NCBI RefSeq assembly: GCF_009789195.1
Contig: NZ_WSTC01000008.1
Span: 1 to 64,000 of the forward strand
Length of the DNA stretch: 64,000 nt
Origin: Paenibacillus sp. MMS18-CY102
GTDB lineage: Bacteria; Bacillota; Bacilli; Paenibacillales; Paenibacillaceae
Reading direction: 5' to 3'
Shown: positions 1 to 8,729 of the stretch, one piece after another
Layout: every line of letters starts with the position of its first letter
How positions within the stretch are numbered: the stretch's first letter is position 1
Translations under genes and position numbers: made by a program
Notes under the pieces: model-generated
The model's input: only the letters and a program-made list of their open reading frames with translations
Databases searched by the model: none
What the model was told of the DNA's origin: nothing

Positions 1-1
1 G

Positions 2-1192
2 CTCGGCGGCCGTGACCCGCTGCGCGGCGAGCGCAGCGCCGACATCGCGCTGCGCCTTAGCGCGCTTCGCGCGCTGGGGCGCGGCAACGCGCCCGCTGGC
101 GGCGTCGACGAAGCCGCCGCCCGGCAAGCGCTCGCGGAAGCGCGCCAATGGCAGCGCGCGCTCGCGCAAACAGGGGCCGGCGATGCAGTCGCCGCCGGCC
201 CAAGCAGCCCCGCCGCGGCGGCGGGGCGCGCGCCCTCGCCAGGGGCGCTGCTGGCCTACGCGTACCCGGATCGCGTAGGCCAAGGGCGCGGCGACGGCCG
301 CTTTCTGCTCGCAAGCGGCAGGGGCGCATCGTTGCCGTCGATGCAGCCATTATCTCTTGCGCCGTACATTGCGGCGGCTGAGGTTGAAGATGCCGATGGC
401 GAGAGCCGCATCGTTCTCGCTGCCGATATCGGCGAGCAAGAGCTGATCGCCTTTCATGGTGAAGCGATCACCGACGAGGTATCCGTCGTCTGGGACCGCA
501 CTTCGCAAGCGGTTCGCGCGCGGCGGCGGCTTATGTTCGGCGCGCTGCTGCTGAAGGAAGAGACGGTCGCGAAGCCGGATCCCGAGCGCATCACCGCCGC
601 GTTGTTGGAAGGCATCGCCTTAGAAGGAACGGCTATGCTGCCATGGAGCCGACAAGCGGCACAGCTGAGAGACCGAATTCGCGTGATGCGCCGATTCGAT
701 TCTGATTTGCCTGACTTGTCAGAGGAAACGCTGATTGCAACACTTGAGAATTGGCTTGGCCCACATGTATCGGGCATTCGCAGCCGGGACGGCTTGCAAA
801 AGCTTTCGATGATGCATGTGCTGGAAGCGATGCTCACTTGGCAAGACAAGCAGCGGCTTGATGAGCTGATGCCTACGCATATAACGGTGCCTAGCGGATC
901 GCGCATTCCAGTTGACTATACGAACCCTGAACAACCTGTGCTTGCCGTTCGGCTGCAAGAGCTGTTTGGCTTGCAGGAAACGCCTAAGATTGCCAAAGGG
1001 CGATTGCCGCTCACGCTTCACTTGCTCTCTCCGGCACAGCGTCCCGTGCAGGTGACACAGGACTTGGCGAGCTTCTGGCGAGGCGCATACTTTGAGGTGA
1101 AGAAGGAGCTGAAAGTGCGGTATCCGAAGCATTACTGGCCGGAGGATCCGTTTGCCGCAGTTCCAACAAGCCGTGTGCGCCCGCGGCCATAA
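2..1192 (+). CDS. hrpB: ATP-dependent helicase HrpB, C-terminal part (5' end outside window)
   Basis: The open frame runs in from the left edge with no start and ends at 1192. The residues from about 250 on (GALLAYAYPDRVGQ, then LLASGRGASLP) match the conserved C-terminal region of HrpB, a DEAH-type helicase. The last third (WPEDPFAAVPTSRVRPRP) matches the usual HrpB C-terminal tail with a Trp-Pro-Glu-Asp-Pro motif. The helicase core itself is off the window. The first ~330 bases are far richer in G and C than the rest and encode an Ala/Gly/Pro/Arg-rich stretch (about codons 30-80), which looks like a low-complexity insertion or linker. A hairpin terminator follows directly. The molecular role of bacterial HrpB is poorly defined. 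Confidence 0.85.
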   Translation, partial: LGGRDPLRGERSADIALRLSALRALGRGNAPAGGVDEAAARQALAEARQWQRALAQTGAGDAVAAGPSSPAAAAGRAPSPGALLAYAYPDRVGQGRGDGRFLLASGRGASLPSMQPLSLAPYIAAAEVEDADGESRIVLAADIGEQELIAFHGEAITDEVSVVWDRTSQAVRARRRLMFGALLLKEETVAKPDPERITAALLEGIALEGTAMLPWSRQAAQLRDRIRVMRRFDSDLPDLSEETLIATLENWLGPHVSGIRSRDGLQKLSMMHVLEAMLTWQDKQRLDELMPTHITVPSGSRIPVDYTNPEQPVLAVRLQELFGLQETPKIAKGRLPLTLHLLSPAQRPVQVTQDLASFWRGAYFEVKKELKVRYPKHYWPEDPFAAVPTSRVRPRP

Positions 1193-1204
1193 TGAACGGA
1201 ATCG

Positions 1205-1245
1205 ATAAGCGCCTCAATCGCAAGAGAGGCGCTTATTCTATTTTG
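1205..1245 (+). terminator. Intrinsic terminator after hrpB
   Basis: An 11-bp perfect stem (ATAAGCGCCTC with GAGGCGCTTAT, 1205-1215 and 1226-1236) is followed by a T-rich tail. Confidence 0.75.
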
Positions 1246-1279
1246 TATACAACGAAAGAACATTGAAGGAGTGGAAGCT

Positions 1280-1570
1280 ATGACGATCATTATCGCGATT
1301 TATTATATCGTAATAAATGTCATTTTATGGGGCATGATGAGCCATGATAAGAAGCAGGCGAAACGCCGTGGAAGGCGCATTCCAGAGCGGCGTTTGCTTA
1401 CATTCGGCATTATTGGCGGCGCGTTCGGCGGAGTGGCGGCGATGCGAACGTTCCGGCACAAAACGAAGCATCCCGCTTTCAGCGTTGGGTTTCCCGCGAT
1501 GGCTATTCTGCACGTGGCGTTACTTTACTCGATTTATGGAACAGGCTTCTGGACGGCGCTTTCCCAGTAA
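1280..1570 (+). CDS. DUF1294 family small membrane protein
   Basis: 96 residues. An N-terminal hydrophobic helix (about 2-20) is followed by a basic segment (DKKQAKRRGRRIPERRLL). Then come a glycine-rich hydrophobic stretch (IIGGAFGGVAAM), the conserved RHKTKHPAF motif and a final membrane helix. This layout is typical of DUF1294 proteins, whose function is unknown. A GTG lies at 1271, but AAGGAG at 1266-1271 overlaps it and sits 8 nt before the ATG at 1280, so the ATG is preferred. Probably monocistronic, since terminator hairpins precede it and no gene follows closely. Confidence 0.75.
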   Translation: MTIIIAIYYIVINVILWGMMSHDKKQAKRRGRRIPERRLLTFGIIGGAFGGVAAMRTFRHKTKHPAFSVGFPAMAILHVALLYSIYGTGFWTALSQ

Positions 1571-2029
1571 CGGGCGCAATATCGGCATTTCTGTTTCGAT
1601 ACTTCACGCTCTGGACAACCTTCTGGCGAACAAATAGAGTCCCGCGCATCTGTCTCTATTCGGCTAACGGACCTGAGAGCCGCTATTTGGTGAAAAAGAA
1701 CGGGTTTGAGATTCTAACGGACTCAGGAGCCGTTATTTTCACCAAAACGGTCTCGAAATCGTTGAGTTGGCTAAAATAACGGCGCTGGTGTCCGTTACAG
1801 GCAGAATATCGCTGATTTCATAGCAATAACGCCCGTACAGTCCGTTAGCGTAAACCGATGCGGCATGCCCAGACGTGCGACCGAGCACCGCGCGCCGGGA
1901 GGTGCGCGCGGTGATGCGAAACGATGAATTTCCTTGATTTCACAACCGATTTCAGCTATGCTATTATTCCTTTTTGTTTAACATTGCATTGGAAACGGAT
2001 AACAAACTCGGCTCAGGGGAGGTATACAG
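1571..2029. other. Intergenic region with a four-unit dyad repeat
   Basis: No convincing gene in about 460 bases. The middle (1664-1848) is a structured repeat described separately. The last 100 bases carry the leader of the helicase gene, with AGGGGAGG ahead of the ATG at 2030. Confidence 0.7.
1664..1848. repeat. Dyad-symmetric element A: four imperfect palindromic units
   Basis: Four 25-bp units share the pattern CTAACGGAC-N7/8-CGTTATT. Units at 1664-1688 and 1714-1738 read forward; units at 1774-1798 and 1824-1848 read as reverse complements. Unit centres (1676, 1726, 1786, 1836) are symmetric around 1756, so the whole block is a large inverted repeat as well as a set of small palindromes. 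The complementary stretches TTTGGTGAAAA (1686-) and TTTTCACCAAAA (1735-) add further pairing. No protein coding is evident. It may be a REP/BIME- or MITE-like intergenic element; its family is not identified. Confidence 0.75.
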
Positions 2030-4114
2030 ATGACCGTTCAAAGCGCGCAACAGGAAGAAGAACAACGGCTTGCCCGTTCATTAGAGGAAATCGATAGGCA
2101 ATTGCGGGGGATTGGACCGCGCTATTTTGGAGACGATTACACGGAGCAATTGCTTGACCGCCAGCGCGAGGAGCGCCAGCAACGGCTGGAAGTTGCAGCG
2201 AAGGAGCCTTATTTCGGCCGAATTGACTACCAGTCGGAATCGGAGGCAGCGCCTAAGCCGCTCTATATAGGCAAAGCAGGCGTAGGGGGAGATGATAGCG
2301 CGGATCCGCTCGTCATCGATTGGCGCGCGCCCGTGGCGAGCTTATTTTACTCGTTCAGCGGCGGGGAAGCTCCCGTCACCTATGAATCGCCTGACGGTGA
2401 AGTAACAGGCGAGATCCATTTGAAGCGCAATCTGCTTGTTCGCCAGCGCGAGCTCGTCCGCGTCGTAGACAGCTACGTTCGGGGCATGGAGAATGTGAGC
2501 GCGAATGACGAGTTTCTGTTGTACCGGCTCGGCGAGTCCAAAGATAATAAGCTACGCGACATCGTCTCGACGATCCAAGAGGAACAGGATAACATCATTC
2601 GGGCGGAACGTAACCGGGCGCTGTTCATTCAAGGGGTGGCAGGTTCCGGGAAAACGACGGTTGCACTGCATCGCCTTGCGTATTTGCTTTATCGGTACGC
2701 AGGAAAGATCGCTGCGAACCGGATGATTATTTTTGCGCCAAATACGATGTTTCTCGATTACATATCGGGCGTATTGCCAGAGCTTGGTGTAGGCGACATC
2801 GCCCAAACGACGTTTGCGGACTGGTCGCTTGCGTTGCTCGAACACGAAGTGGCGCTCGTAAGCAGCGCAGACACACTTGAACATTGGTTCGAGCAGGAAC
2901 GGACGGCAGCCGAACGCGAAGAAGCGCCTGGCCGCTGGAAGGGCCGTGCGGCGTTCCGAGCCTTGTTGGACGAGCGGCTTGAAGAGCTTGAGCGCAGCTT
3001 AATTCCAGACATGCCATTCGAGCCTCATCCGGGTTTGAAGTTGTCACCGAACCAAATCCGCGAATGGTTGAACACGGATTATGGCGACGATGAACCGCTC
3101 ATGAAACGCAGGGAGCGGCTTGCAAGCCGTGTGAAGCGTTGGCTGGAATCGGAATGGAAAGAACGGCGGTTGACGGATAAACAGGCCAAGTCGAAGGCCA
3201 ATGCGAAGCTAAATGCTTACATTAAGAAAATGCCCTCGTATTCCGCGCCTAAGCTGTATCGCTCCTTATTCGACGGAAAACAAGCCCATCCCGATGTGCC
3301 CAAAGCAATCGCGAAGCGAACGCTGCAGCAGTTAAAGCTTGGTGTCGTTGACCCGGAGGACTTGGCGCCGCTCGTATACTTGCATATTCGGATGTATGGG
3401 CTAGGCATGCCGTTATTTGACCATATCGTAATCGACGAAGCACAGGACTATTCCCCGATGCAGCTGGAGGCGCTCCGATTATGCCAGCGCATTCCGTCCT
3501 TTACGGTTCTCGGCGATTTGCAGCAAGGGATTCATGATTATGCCGGCATTCGGCGGTGGAGCGAACAGATGGATTTGTTTGATCCCGCAAGTGTTGGATA
3601 CTATGAGCTTGATCGCAGCTACCGGTCTACGATGGAAATTATCGAGTTTGCGAACCGCGTGTTAGCTGGCATGGAGGGTGGCGTAAAACCAGCTACGCCT
3701 GTATTCCGTAGCGGTGAACCCGTCGTCGTTACTGCTTGCGATGCTGCCAAATGGGAATCCGAGTTGGCTGCAGCGGTATCCGCGTTAGTTCAGCAGGGCG
3801 TTTATCAGACGATTGCAGTCGTTGGGCGTACTGCAATGGAATGCGAAACAATTCATGCCATACTAACGGCCGCAGGCATGGAAGCATCGCTCGTACAAAG
3901 CAAACAGCCCGCTTATAAGGGTGGATTAACCGTCGTCCCGGTGTACTTGTCCAAAGGCCTGGAGTTTGACGCCGTTCTCATCGCCGATGCGAGCGCGCAA
4001 GCATACCGCGACGGTGACGCCAAACTGCTTTATGTCGGATGCACAAGGGCGCTGCATAAACTGGAGCTGCTCCACCGTGGCCCGTTGACGCCACTTATTA
4101 ACGAGCCAGCTTAA
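2030..4114 (+). CDS. HelD-like UvrD/Rep-family helicase (short N-terminal arm)
   Basis: 694 residues. Superfamily 1 helicase of the HelD group, which in Bacillus binds RNA polymerase and releases stalled complexes. Visible motifs are the HelD-type PYFGRIDY near residue 60, IDWRAPVASLFY near 97, Walker A GVAGSGKTT at 202-210, Walker B VIDEAQDYSPMQ, and a C-terminal LLYVGCTRALHKL (motif VI). Only about 60 residues precede PYFGRID, compared with about 99 in the second HelD at 14449-16836, so the coiled-coil arm that enters the polymerase secondary channel is short. The start is an ATG after AGGGGAGG. Monocistronic, with its own terminator. It could be a helicase with a different partner. Confidence 0.88.
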   Translation: MTVQSAQQEEEQRLARSLEEIDRQLRGIGPRYFGDDYTEQLLDRQREERQQRLEVAAKEPYFGRIDYQSESEAAPKPLYIGKAGVGGDDSADPLVIDWRAPVASLFYSFSGGEAPVTYESPDGEVTGEIHLKRNLLVRQRELVRVVDSYVRGMENVSANDEFLLYRLGESKDNKLRDIVSTIQEEQDNIIRAERNRALFIQGVAGSGKTTVALHRLAYLLYRYAGKIAANRMIIFAPNTMFLDYISGVLPELGVGDIAQTTFADWSLALLEHEVALVSSADTLEHWFEQERTAAEREEAPGRWKGRAAFRALLDERLEELERSLIPDMPFEPHPGLKLSPNQIREWLNTDYGDDEPLMKRRERLASRVKRWLESEWKERRLTDKQAKSKANAKLNAYIKKMPSYSAPKLYRSLFDGKQAHPDVPKAIAKRTLQQLKLGVVDPEDLAPLVYLHIRMYGLGMPLFDHIVIDEAQDYSPMQLEALRLCQRIPSFTVLGDLQQGIHDYAGIRRWSEQMDLFDPASVGYYELDRSYRSTMEIIEFANRVLAGMEGGVKPATPVFRSGEPVVVTACDAAKWESELAAAVSALVQQGVYQTIAVVGRTAMECETIHAILTAAGMEASLVQSKQPAYKGGLTVVPVYLSKGLEFDAVLIADASAQAYRDGDAKLLYVGCTRALHKLELLHRGPLTPLINEPA

Positions 4115-4139
4115 TCATTCTTGCAATCAACTCAAATAA

Positions 4140-4180
4140 CGTGCAGGCGCGGACGGAAAGTCTGCCCTGCACGCTTTTTT
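4140..4180 (+). terminator. Intrinsic terminator
   Basis: Stem CGTGCAGG...CCTGCACG is followed by CTTTTTT, just after the HelD-like gene. Confidence 0.8.
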
Positions 4181-4261
4181 ATGAAGCGCCGGGCATCTTC
4201 CTTACGTATAGGTACACATGCCGATTGCGTACAGGGAACGAATTGAGGAGTGAATAAACCG

Positions 4262-5134
4262 ATGAATAGTCAACATTCGGATCAGCGTGAGCACCTGCTG
4301 ACAGCACTGCAAGAGATCGAGCGATGGGAACAAGAACAGCGGGATTTATCGTGGTTTGACAAAATCGGGAGGCTCCCGTTCAAGCTGCTGGACCGATTTA
4401 CACCAAAGATTATTCAGCGCAAAATTGGACAGGCGCTAGATGAATTGGGCAACTATTTTCAAACCGGCGGATCGTATTTGATTTCCGAAGCGGCCATATT
4501 GCGTAAGTTAACGGATGCCAGCAAGCAAAATGAGACCGGCCAACGGGTGCATGCCGAGCCGCATGACGCGGTTCCCCTCGAATTAAAGGAGGTGGCAGAC
4601 GTACAATCGCTGCCGCTTGCCATCATGGATCGAACAGCTAATGAACTTAGCGGTAGCCGGGCGAATATGGCAACTTGGCAAGGCGCGACGACAGGGATTG
4701 GCGGATGGATCACCTTATCGATTGACATACCGGCAGTGCTGGGGCTTTCGCTCAAAATCATTCAGGAGATCGCGATTTGTTATGGGTTTGATCCTAAAGA
4801 TAAAGCAGAGCGCGTATTTGCAGTGAAAGTGTTGCAATTTACATCATCGGATATTATCGGCAAGCAGGCGATCCTCGAACAATTGGCAGGAGGGCAATCT
4901 GCTGAAAGTGAACGGCAGCTGGCGAGCGAACTGCAAGGCTGGCGAGAGGTGACGGCTGCATTTCGCGACAATTATGGGTGGAAAAAGCTGTTTCAGATGA
5001 TTCCGATTGCAGGGATGGTGTTCGGGGCGTTTATGAATCGGGGCATGATGCAGGATGTGGCAGAGGCCGCCCGAATGATGTATCGTAAGAGAAGAATTTT
5101 GATGAAATTAAACGGAGGAGCAGCAGAGAAGTAG
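4262..5134 (+). CDS. EcsC family protein
   Basis: 290 residues. The sequence from about residue 60 (GNYFQTGGSYLISE) through LAIMDRTANELS, then GATTGIGGWITLSIDIPAVLGLSLKIIQE, matches the EcsC family. That family is named after the third gene of the Bacillus ecs operon, and its biochemical role is unknown. Two hydrophobic segments (about 140-170 and 250-265) suggest membrane association. GTG 4250 overlaps the Shine-Dalgarno GAGGAG, so ATG 4262 is chosen. Its stop codon (5132-5134) abuts, in the same frame, the remains of a nitric oxide synthase gene. Confidence 0.8.
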   Translation: MNSQHSDQREHLLTALQEIERWEQEQRDLSWFDKIGRLPFKLLDRFTPKIIQRKIGQALDELGNYFQTGGSYLISEAAILRKLTDASKQNETGQRVHAEPHDAVPLELKEVADVQSLPLAIMDRTANELSGSRANMATWQGATTGIGGWITLSIDIPAVLGLSLKIIQEIAICYGFDPKDKAERVFAVKVLQFTSSDIIGKQAILEQLAGGQSAESERQLASELQGWREVTAAFRDNYGWKKLFQMIPIAGMVFGAFMNRGMMQDVAEAARMMYRKRRILMKLNGGAAEK

Positions 5135-5754
5135 CTCCTCACGGAACAAGCGATATCCTTCCTTCAGGCATGCAGTGAAGAGCTGGGGTTGAGCGAGCAG
5201 GATATTGCGCGAAGAATCGCGCGTGTACGTGATGAAATTGAAACGGCTGGGACGTACACGCACACCGCTTATGAGCTGGCCCATGGCGCCAAGATGGCAT
5301 GGCGCAATAGCAACCGTTGTATCGGGCGGCTATTCTGGCAATCCTTAACCGTGTTGATGCTCGCCAATCGGTCACGGAAGACGAGATGGCGGAGGCTGTG
5401 ATGGAACATCTGCGCTTCGCAACGAATGAAGGCAGAATTCGTCCAGCCATTACTGTTTTTCCTCAGCAGCAAGCGGACAAGAAGGAGCTGTCGCTGCGGA
5501 TATGGAACCATCAGCTCGTGCGTTATGCTGGTCATTCCTACAAGAAAGCTGGCGTTAGTATTGTAGACCATCATACCGCAGCAGAGCAGTTCGGTATATT
5601 CGAGAAGCAGGAGAGCGAAGCTGGAAGGAGCATAACAGGACGTTGGTCATGGCTAATTCCGCCAATGTCGCCTTCGACGACGCCGATCTGGCATCGCGGC
5701 TTTGACCGAACCGAGAAAAGCCCTTCCTTTAGTTATCAACAGGCGCCATATTAG
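5135..5754 (+). pseudogene. nos: Decayed nitric oxide synthase oxygenase (nos)
   Basis: Bacterial NOS sequence is recognisable in pieces. The heme-ligand motif AKMAWRNSNRCIGRLFW is in frame 2 (about 5287-5340). It is followed by SVTEDEMAEAVMEHLRFATN, IRPAITVFPQ and IWNHQLVRYAG in frame 1, and then VSIVDHHTAAEQF and WLIPPMSPSTTPIWHRGF near the end. Three lesions are visible. No ATG, GTG or TTG is available upstream of 5189, because the frame is cut by the ecsC stop. A one-base-type frameshift lies near 5351-5356. A jump from RYAG to HSYKKAG near 5530 removes about 170-180 residues of a normally ~360-residue enzyme, including the region that binds the arginine substrate. No functional NOS can be made. 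Confidence 0.9.
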
Positions 5755-5813
5755 TTGCAGCCTTTGCAAGCAGGGTCGGATGAATCGTCATTACATAGAG
5801 GAGTTGTTTGGGA

Positions 5814-6173
5814 ATGGAGAAGCTATTTTTTATTGAAATCGGCATGGGTGCCGACTTGCATGGCCAAGATGTGACGAAAGCGGCGATCCGTGCAGTGCAA
5901 AACGCCATCCATCACAATTCGATGCCGGGACTGCGCTCCGTGCTGCCTGGAGGAAGCTTGGACCAGATGAAAGTGAACGTTAGGCTAGCTATCCCTTGCG
6001 ACCGCGACAAGCTGGATATTGAACGCGTGAAGGCTGTTCTGCCCTATGGCGAAGTGACTGTAGAGGTCATTGACGGCGGAATGCTAACGACGAGCGGTGT
6101 TATTTTGCCGGATAAGCAGGATGTGAACGATCTCATTTATATCGTAAATGCTGCCGTTGAAGTTGGCTATTAA
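5814..6173 (+). CDS. Lin0512 family protein
   Basis: 119 residues. It resembles the small conserved Lin0512 family (IEIGMGADLHGQDVTKAAIRA, then VNVRLAIPCDRDKLD and a C-terminal IVNAAVEVGY), whose function is unknown. ATG 5814 follows GAGGAG at 5797-5802 by 11 nt; the TTG at 5808 is a closer alternative. No signal peptide or membrane segment, so cytoplasmic. It lies between the nos remnant and the CNNM-type membrane protein and may be transcribed with the latter (85-base gap with no terminator). Confidence 0.75.
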   Translation: MEKLFFIEIGMGADLHGQDVTKAAIRAVQNAIHHNSMPGLRSVLPGGSLDQMKVNVRLAIPCDRDKLDIERVKAVLPYGEVTVEVIDGGMLTTSGVILPDKQDVNDLIYIVNAAVEVGY

Positions 6174-6258
6174 ATCACGTCTTGGGTGCCGCATTTGAAT
6201 CGGTCGTACGATCAAAGGTATACTGGTTCTATATGGATGAGGGAGAGATTGAAATACG

Positions 6259-7560
6259 ATGGTTTTAAAATTGTCGATCGTCGCGTTGTTGATTATACTA
6301 ACGGCCTTTTTCGTCGCTGCCGAGTTCGCACTCGTGAAGCTGCGGTCCAGCCGCGTAGAGCAGATGGTAGCTGAAGGCTACAAAAACGCGCTTGCGGTTC
6401 GAAAGGTCACAACACATCTCGATGATTATTTGTCTGCATGCCAGTTAGGCATTACGATTACCGCGCTCGGGCTTGGTTGGTTAGGTGAACCGACCGTTGA
6501 GCAGCTGCTTCACCCGCTGTTCCATGCTATTCATCTATCAGATGCCGTCAGCACGACGTTATCGTTCATCATCGCCTTCGTTGCTGTTACCTATTTGCAT
6601 GTGGTGCTGGGCGAGCTTGCGCCGAAGTCGATTGCCATTCAGCAAGCGGAACGCATTAGCCAACTCACGTCGCCGATTCTTATTGGATTTCACAAAGCGA
6701 TGTATCCCTTTATTTGGGTGCTGAATGGCTCGGCTCGGATGCTGATTCAGTTATTCGGCTTCCGGAACGTTTCCGAGCATGAAGAAGCGCATTCGGAAGA
6801 AGAAATTCGGCACATCATCTCTGAAAGCTATGAAAGCGGCAAGATTAATAAAACCGAATACGGTTATGTGAATCGGATATTCCGGTTCGATGATCTGCTA
6901 GCACGCGAGATTATGGTTCCGCGCACGGATATGATTTGCCTTTATGCGGACAAGTCACGCGAGGAGAATTTGGAGATCATCAAGCGGGAGCAGTATACGC
7001 GCTTTCCGGTTGCGCTCGGCAGTAAAGACAATCTAATTGGATTCATGAATACGAAGCAGTTTTTCCTCGCTTACGCTGATAATCCAAAATATGAGTTTAA
7101 AAAGCTGCTGCATCCGATCATGACTGTGCCGGAGGCGATGCCGATCAAAATTTTGCTCCGCAAGATGCAGACCGAGGGCGTTCATCTCGCGGCGTTGTTG
7201 GATGAATACGGCGGTACGTCGGGCATTATTACGATCGAGGATATTTTGGAGGAAATCGTCGGCGAGATTCGCGACGAATTCGATATGGATGAGCAGAAGG
7301 AAATTCAGACGCTGCAATCGAACCGTTATATCGTAGATGGCAAAGTGCTCATTCGTACGATTAACAAAATGCTCGGCACAGACTTATCTAGCGAAGATGT
7401 TGATACAATTGGGGGCTGGATGTGGTCGAACAATCCAGAGATTGTCGTTGGCGACCGCATTGCGTTTGAAGCCTATACGTTCACCGTGCTAGAGCAGGAA
7501 AACAATCGGATTCGCAAGATCGAAATTATGAAGCAAGAAATGCCCTTGCCAGTAAGCTAA
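6259..7560 (+). CDS. CNNM/CorC-type membrane protein with CBS pair (hemolysin family)
   Basis: 433 residues. An N-terminal CNNM transmembrane domain (about 1-200) contains the family motif FFVAAEFALVKLRSSR and the GLGWLGEPTVEQLL stretch. A CBS pair follows (about 205-340), with IMVPRTDMICL and LAALLDEYGGTSGIITIEDILEEIVGEI. A C-terminal CorC_HlyC domain occupies about 350-430. Members of the family are implicated in magnesium or other divalent-metal export rather than true hemolysis. The ATG at 6259 has GGGAGAG upstream. A strong terminator follows, so it ends the transcription unit. Confidence 0.9.
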   Translation: MVLKLSIVALLIILTAFFVAAEFALVKLRSSRVEQMVAEGYKNALAVRKVTTHLDDYLSACQLGITITALGLGWLGEPTVEQLLHPLFHAIHLSDAVSTTLSFIIAFVAVTYLHVVLGELAPKSIAIQQAERISQLTSPILIGFHKAMYPFIWVLNGSARMLIQLFGFRNVSEHEEAHSEEEIRHIISESYESGKINKTEYGYVNRIFRFDDLLAREIMVPRTDMICLYADKSREENLEIIKREQYTRFPVALGSKDNLIGFMNTKQFFLAYADNPKYEFKKLLHPIMTVPEAMPIKILLRKMQTEGVHLAALLDEYGGTSGIITIEDILEEIVGEIRDEFDMDEQKEIQTLQSNRYIVDGKVLIRTINKMLGTDLSSEDVDTIGGWMWSNNPEIVVGDRIAFEAYTFTVLEQENNRIRKIEIMKQEMPLPVS

Positions 7561-7580
7561 GTGGACATAGTTCTGGCTTT

Positions 7581-7625
7581 AAAGCTCTGCCATGCAAATT
7601 GATTTGCGTGTTGCAGAGCTTTTTT
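7581..7625 (+). terminator. Intrinsic terminator
   Basis: AAAGCTCTGC and GCAGAGCTTTTTT form a strong stem with a T-run downstream of the CNNM gene. Confidence 0.85.
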
Positions 7626-7777
7626 ATGCGGTGAATCGTTAGGAATAAGGGACTTCTACAAGACAGAATTGTCCACTTCGGTGTAAAATGGTTGAGTGCT
7701 ATTCATTGAAGCTTGAAATGAAATATTATATGGGCTGCCGCTTCCTTGAAGCCGGGAGCGGGCTAGGAGGATGTAGA

Positions 7778-8563
7778 ATGGATGATTTAGTAAAAGCGGT
7801 CATAATGGGCATCGTGGAAGGCTTAACCGAGTTTTTGCCAATTTCCTCGACGGGACATATGATCGTGACAGGAGAGCTGCTCAACTTCACGGGTGATCGT
7901 GCAAAGACGTTTGAGGTCGTCGTTCAGCTTGGAGCAGTATTGGCTGTATTGGTGCTATACTGGAAGCGATTTATGAATTTGCTCTCGTTTAACTTGAAGA
8001 AGCCGGGACTCAATATCTTACATATTATTATCGGCATGTTCCCAGCAAGCGTACTTGGATTAGTGTTGCATGGTTTTATCAAGGATTACTTATTTGGTCC
8101 AAAGACGGTTGTTGTCAGCCTTATCGTGGGTGGTTTATTGCTTATCGCAGCAGAGAAAATTCGCAGAAAGCCTTCTGCCGAGACTTTGGACGATATTACA
8201 TATCGACAAGCATTAGGGATTGGCTGCTTCCAAATTCTTTCGTTATGGCCAGGCTTCTCACGCTCTGGCTCGACGATGGCTGGCGGCATGTTCTTCGGCG
8301 TTAAGAAAGAAGCGGCAGCAGAGTTTACGTTCTTGATGTCCGTGCCGATCATGCTCGGTGCCAGTGGCGTCGATCTGATCAAAAGCCGTGAGTTTCTTGA
8401 ATGGAACGACACGGGACTGTTCCTGACAGGCCTGCTTGCATCCTTCGTCGTTGCGATGATTGCCATTGTCACCTTCTTGAACCTGCTTAAGCGGATCAGC
8501 TTAACTTGGTTCGCGTATTATCGTTTTGTTTTAGCTGCGGTTGTATTCTGGGTTGTGTTGTAG
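7778..8563 (+). CDS. uppP: Undecaprenyl-diphosphatase
   Basis: 261 residues, a multi-pass membrane enzyme of the UppP/BacA family. It dephosphorylates undecaprenyl diphosphate to recycle the lipid carrier for peptidoglycan and other wall polymers, and overexpression gives bacitracin resistance. Both signature blocks are present: EGLTEFLPISSTGH at residues 14-27, and PGFSRSGSTMAGG about 140 residues later. The frame is open upstream to 7688, but AGGAGG at 7765-7770 sits 7 nt before ATG 7778, which gives the normal family length. Terminators flank it on both sides, so it is monocistronic. Confidence 0.95.
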   Translation: MDDLVKAVIMGIVEGLTEFLPISSTGHMIVTGELLNFTGDRAKTFEVVVQLGAVLAVLVLYWKRFMNLLSFNLKKPGLNILHIIIGMFPASVLGLVLHGFIKDYLFGPKTVVVSLIVGGLLLIAAEKIRRKPSAETLDDITYRQALGIGCFQILSLWPGFSRSGSTMAGGMFFGVKKEAAAEFTFLMSVPIMLGASGVDLIKSREFLEWNDTGLFLTGLLASFVVAMIAIVTFLNLLKRISLTWFAYYRFVLAAVVFWVVL

Positions 8564-8589
8564 GTTACAGAAGCACTCCGCACATGCGG

Positions 8590-8626
8590 AACACCTCTTC
8601 ATGCTTTGCGTGAAGAGGTGTTTTTT
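8590..8626 (+). terminator. Intrinsic terminator after uppP
   Basis: The perfect stem ACACCTCTTCA / TGAAGAGGTGT has a 9-base loop and is followed by a T-run. Confidence 0.9.
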
Positions 8627-8729
8627 GTTGCGTGGATGTACGGCAACTTTTTCTGGCGCATTCACGTTAGTAGGTTAGGTATTAAATTGACATGAAAAAC
8701 GAAAACGATGGTTGAAAGTAGGGTGCAAA

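Noticed and set aside
148-381. Several open frames in the GC-rich 5' end
   Set aside because: They are shadows of the hrpB frame caused by high GC content; only frame 2 reads through into the conserved HrpB C-terminus.
1664-1848. CRISPR-like array
   Set aside because: Repeat units diverge, half are inverted, and there are only four with unequal spacing; no cas genes are nearby. The same applies to the family B elements.
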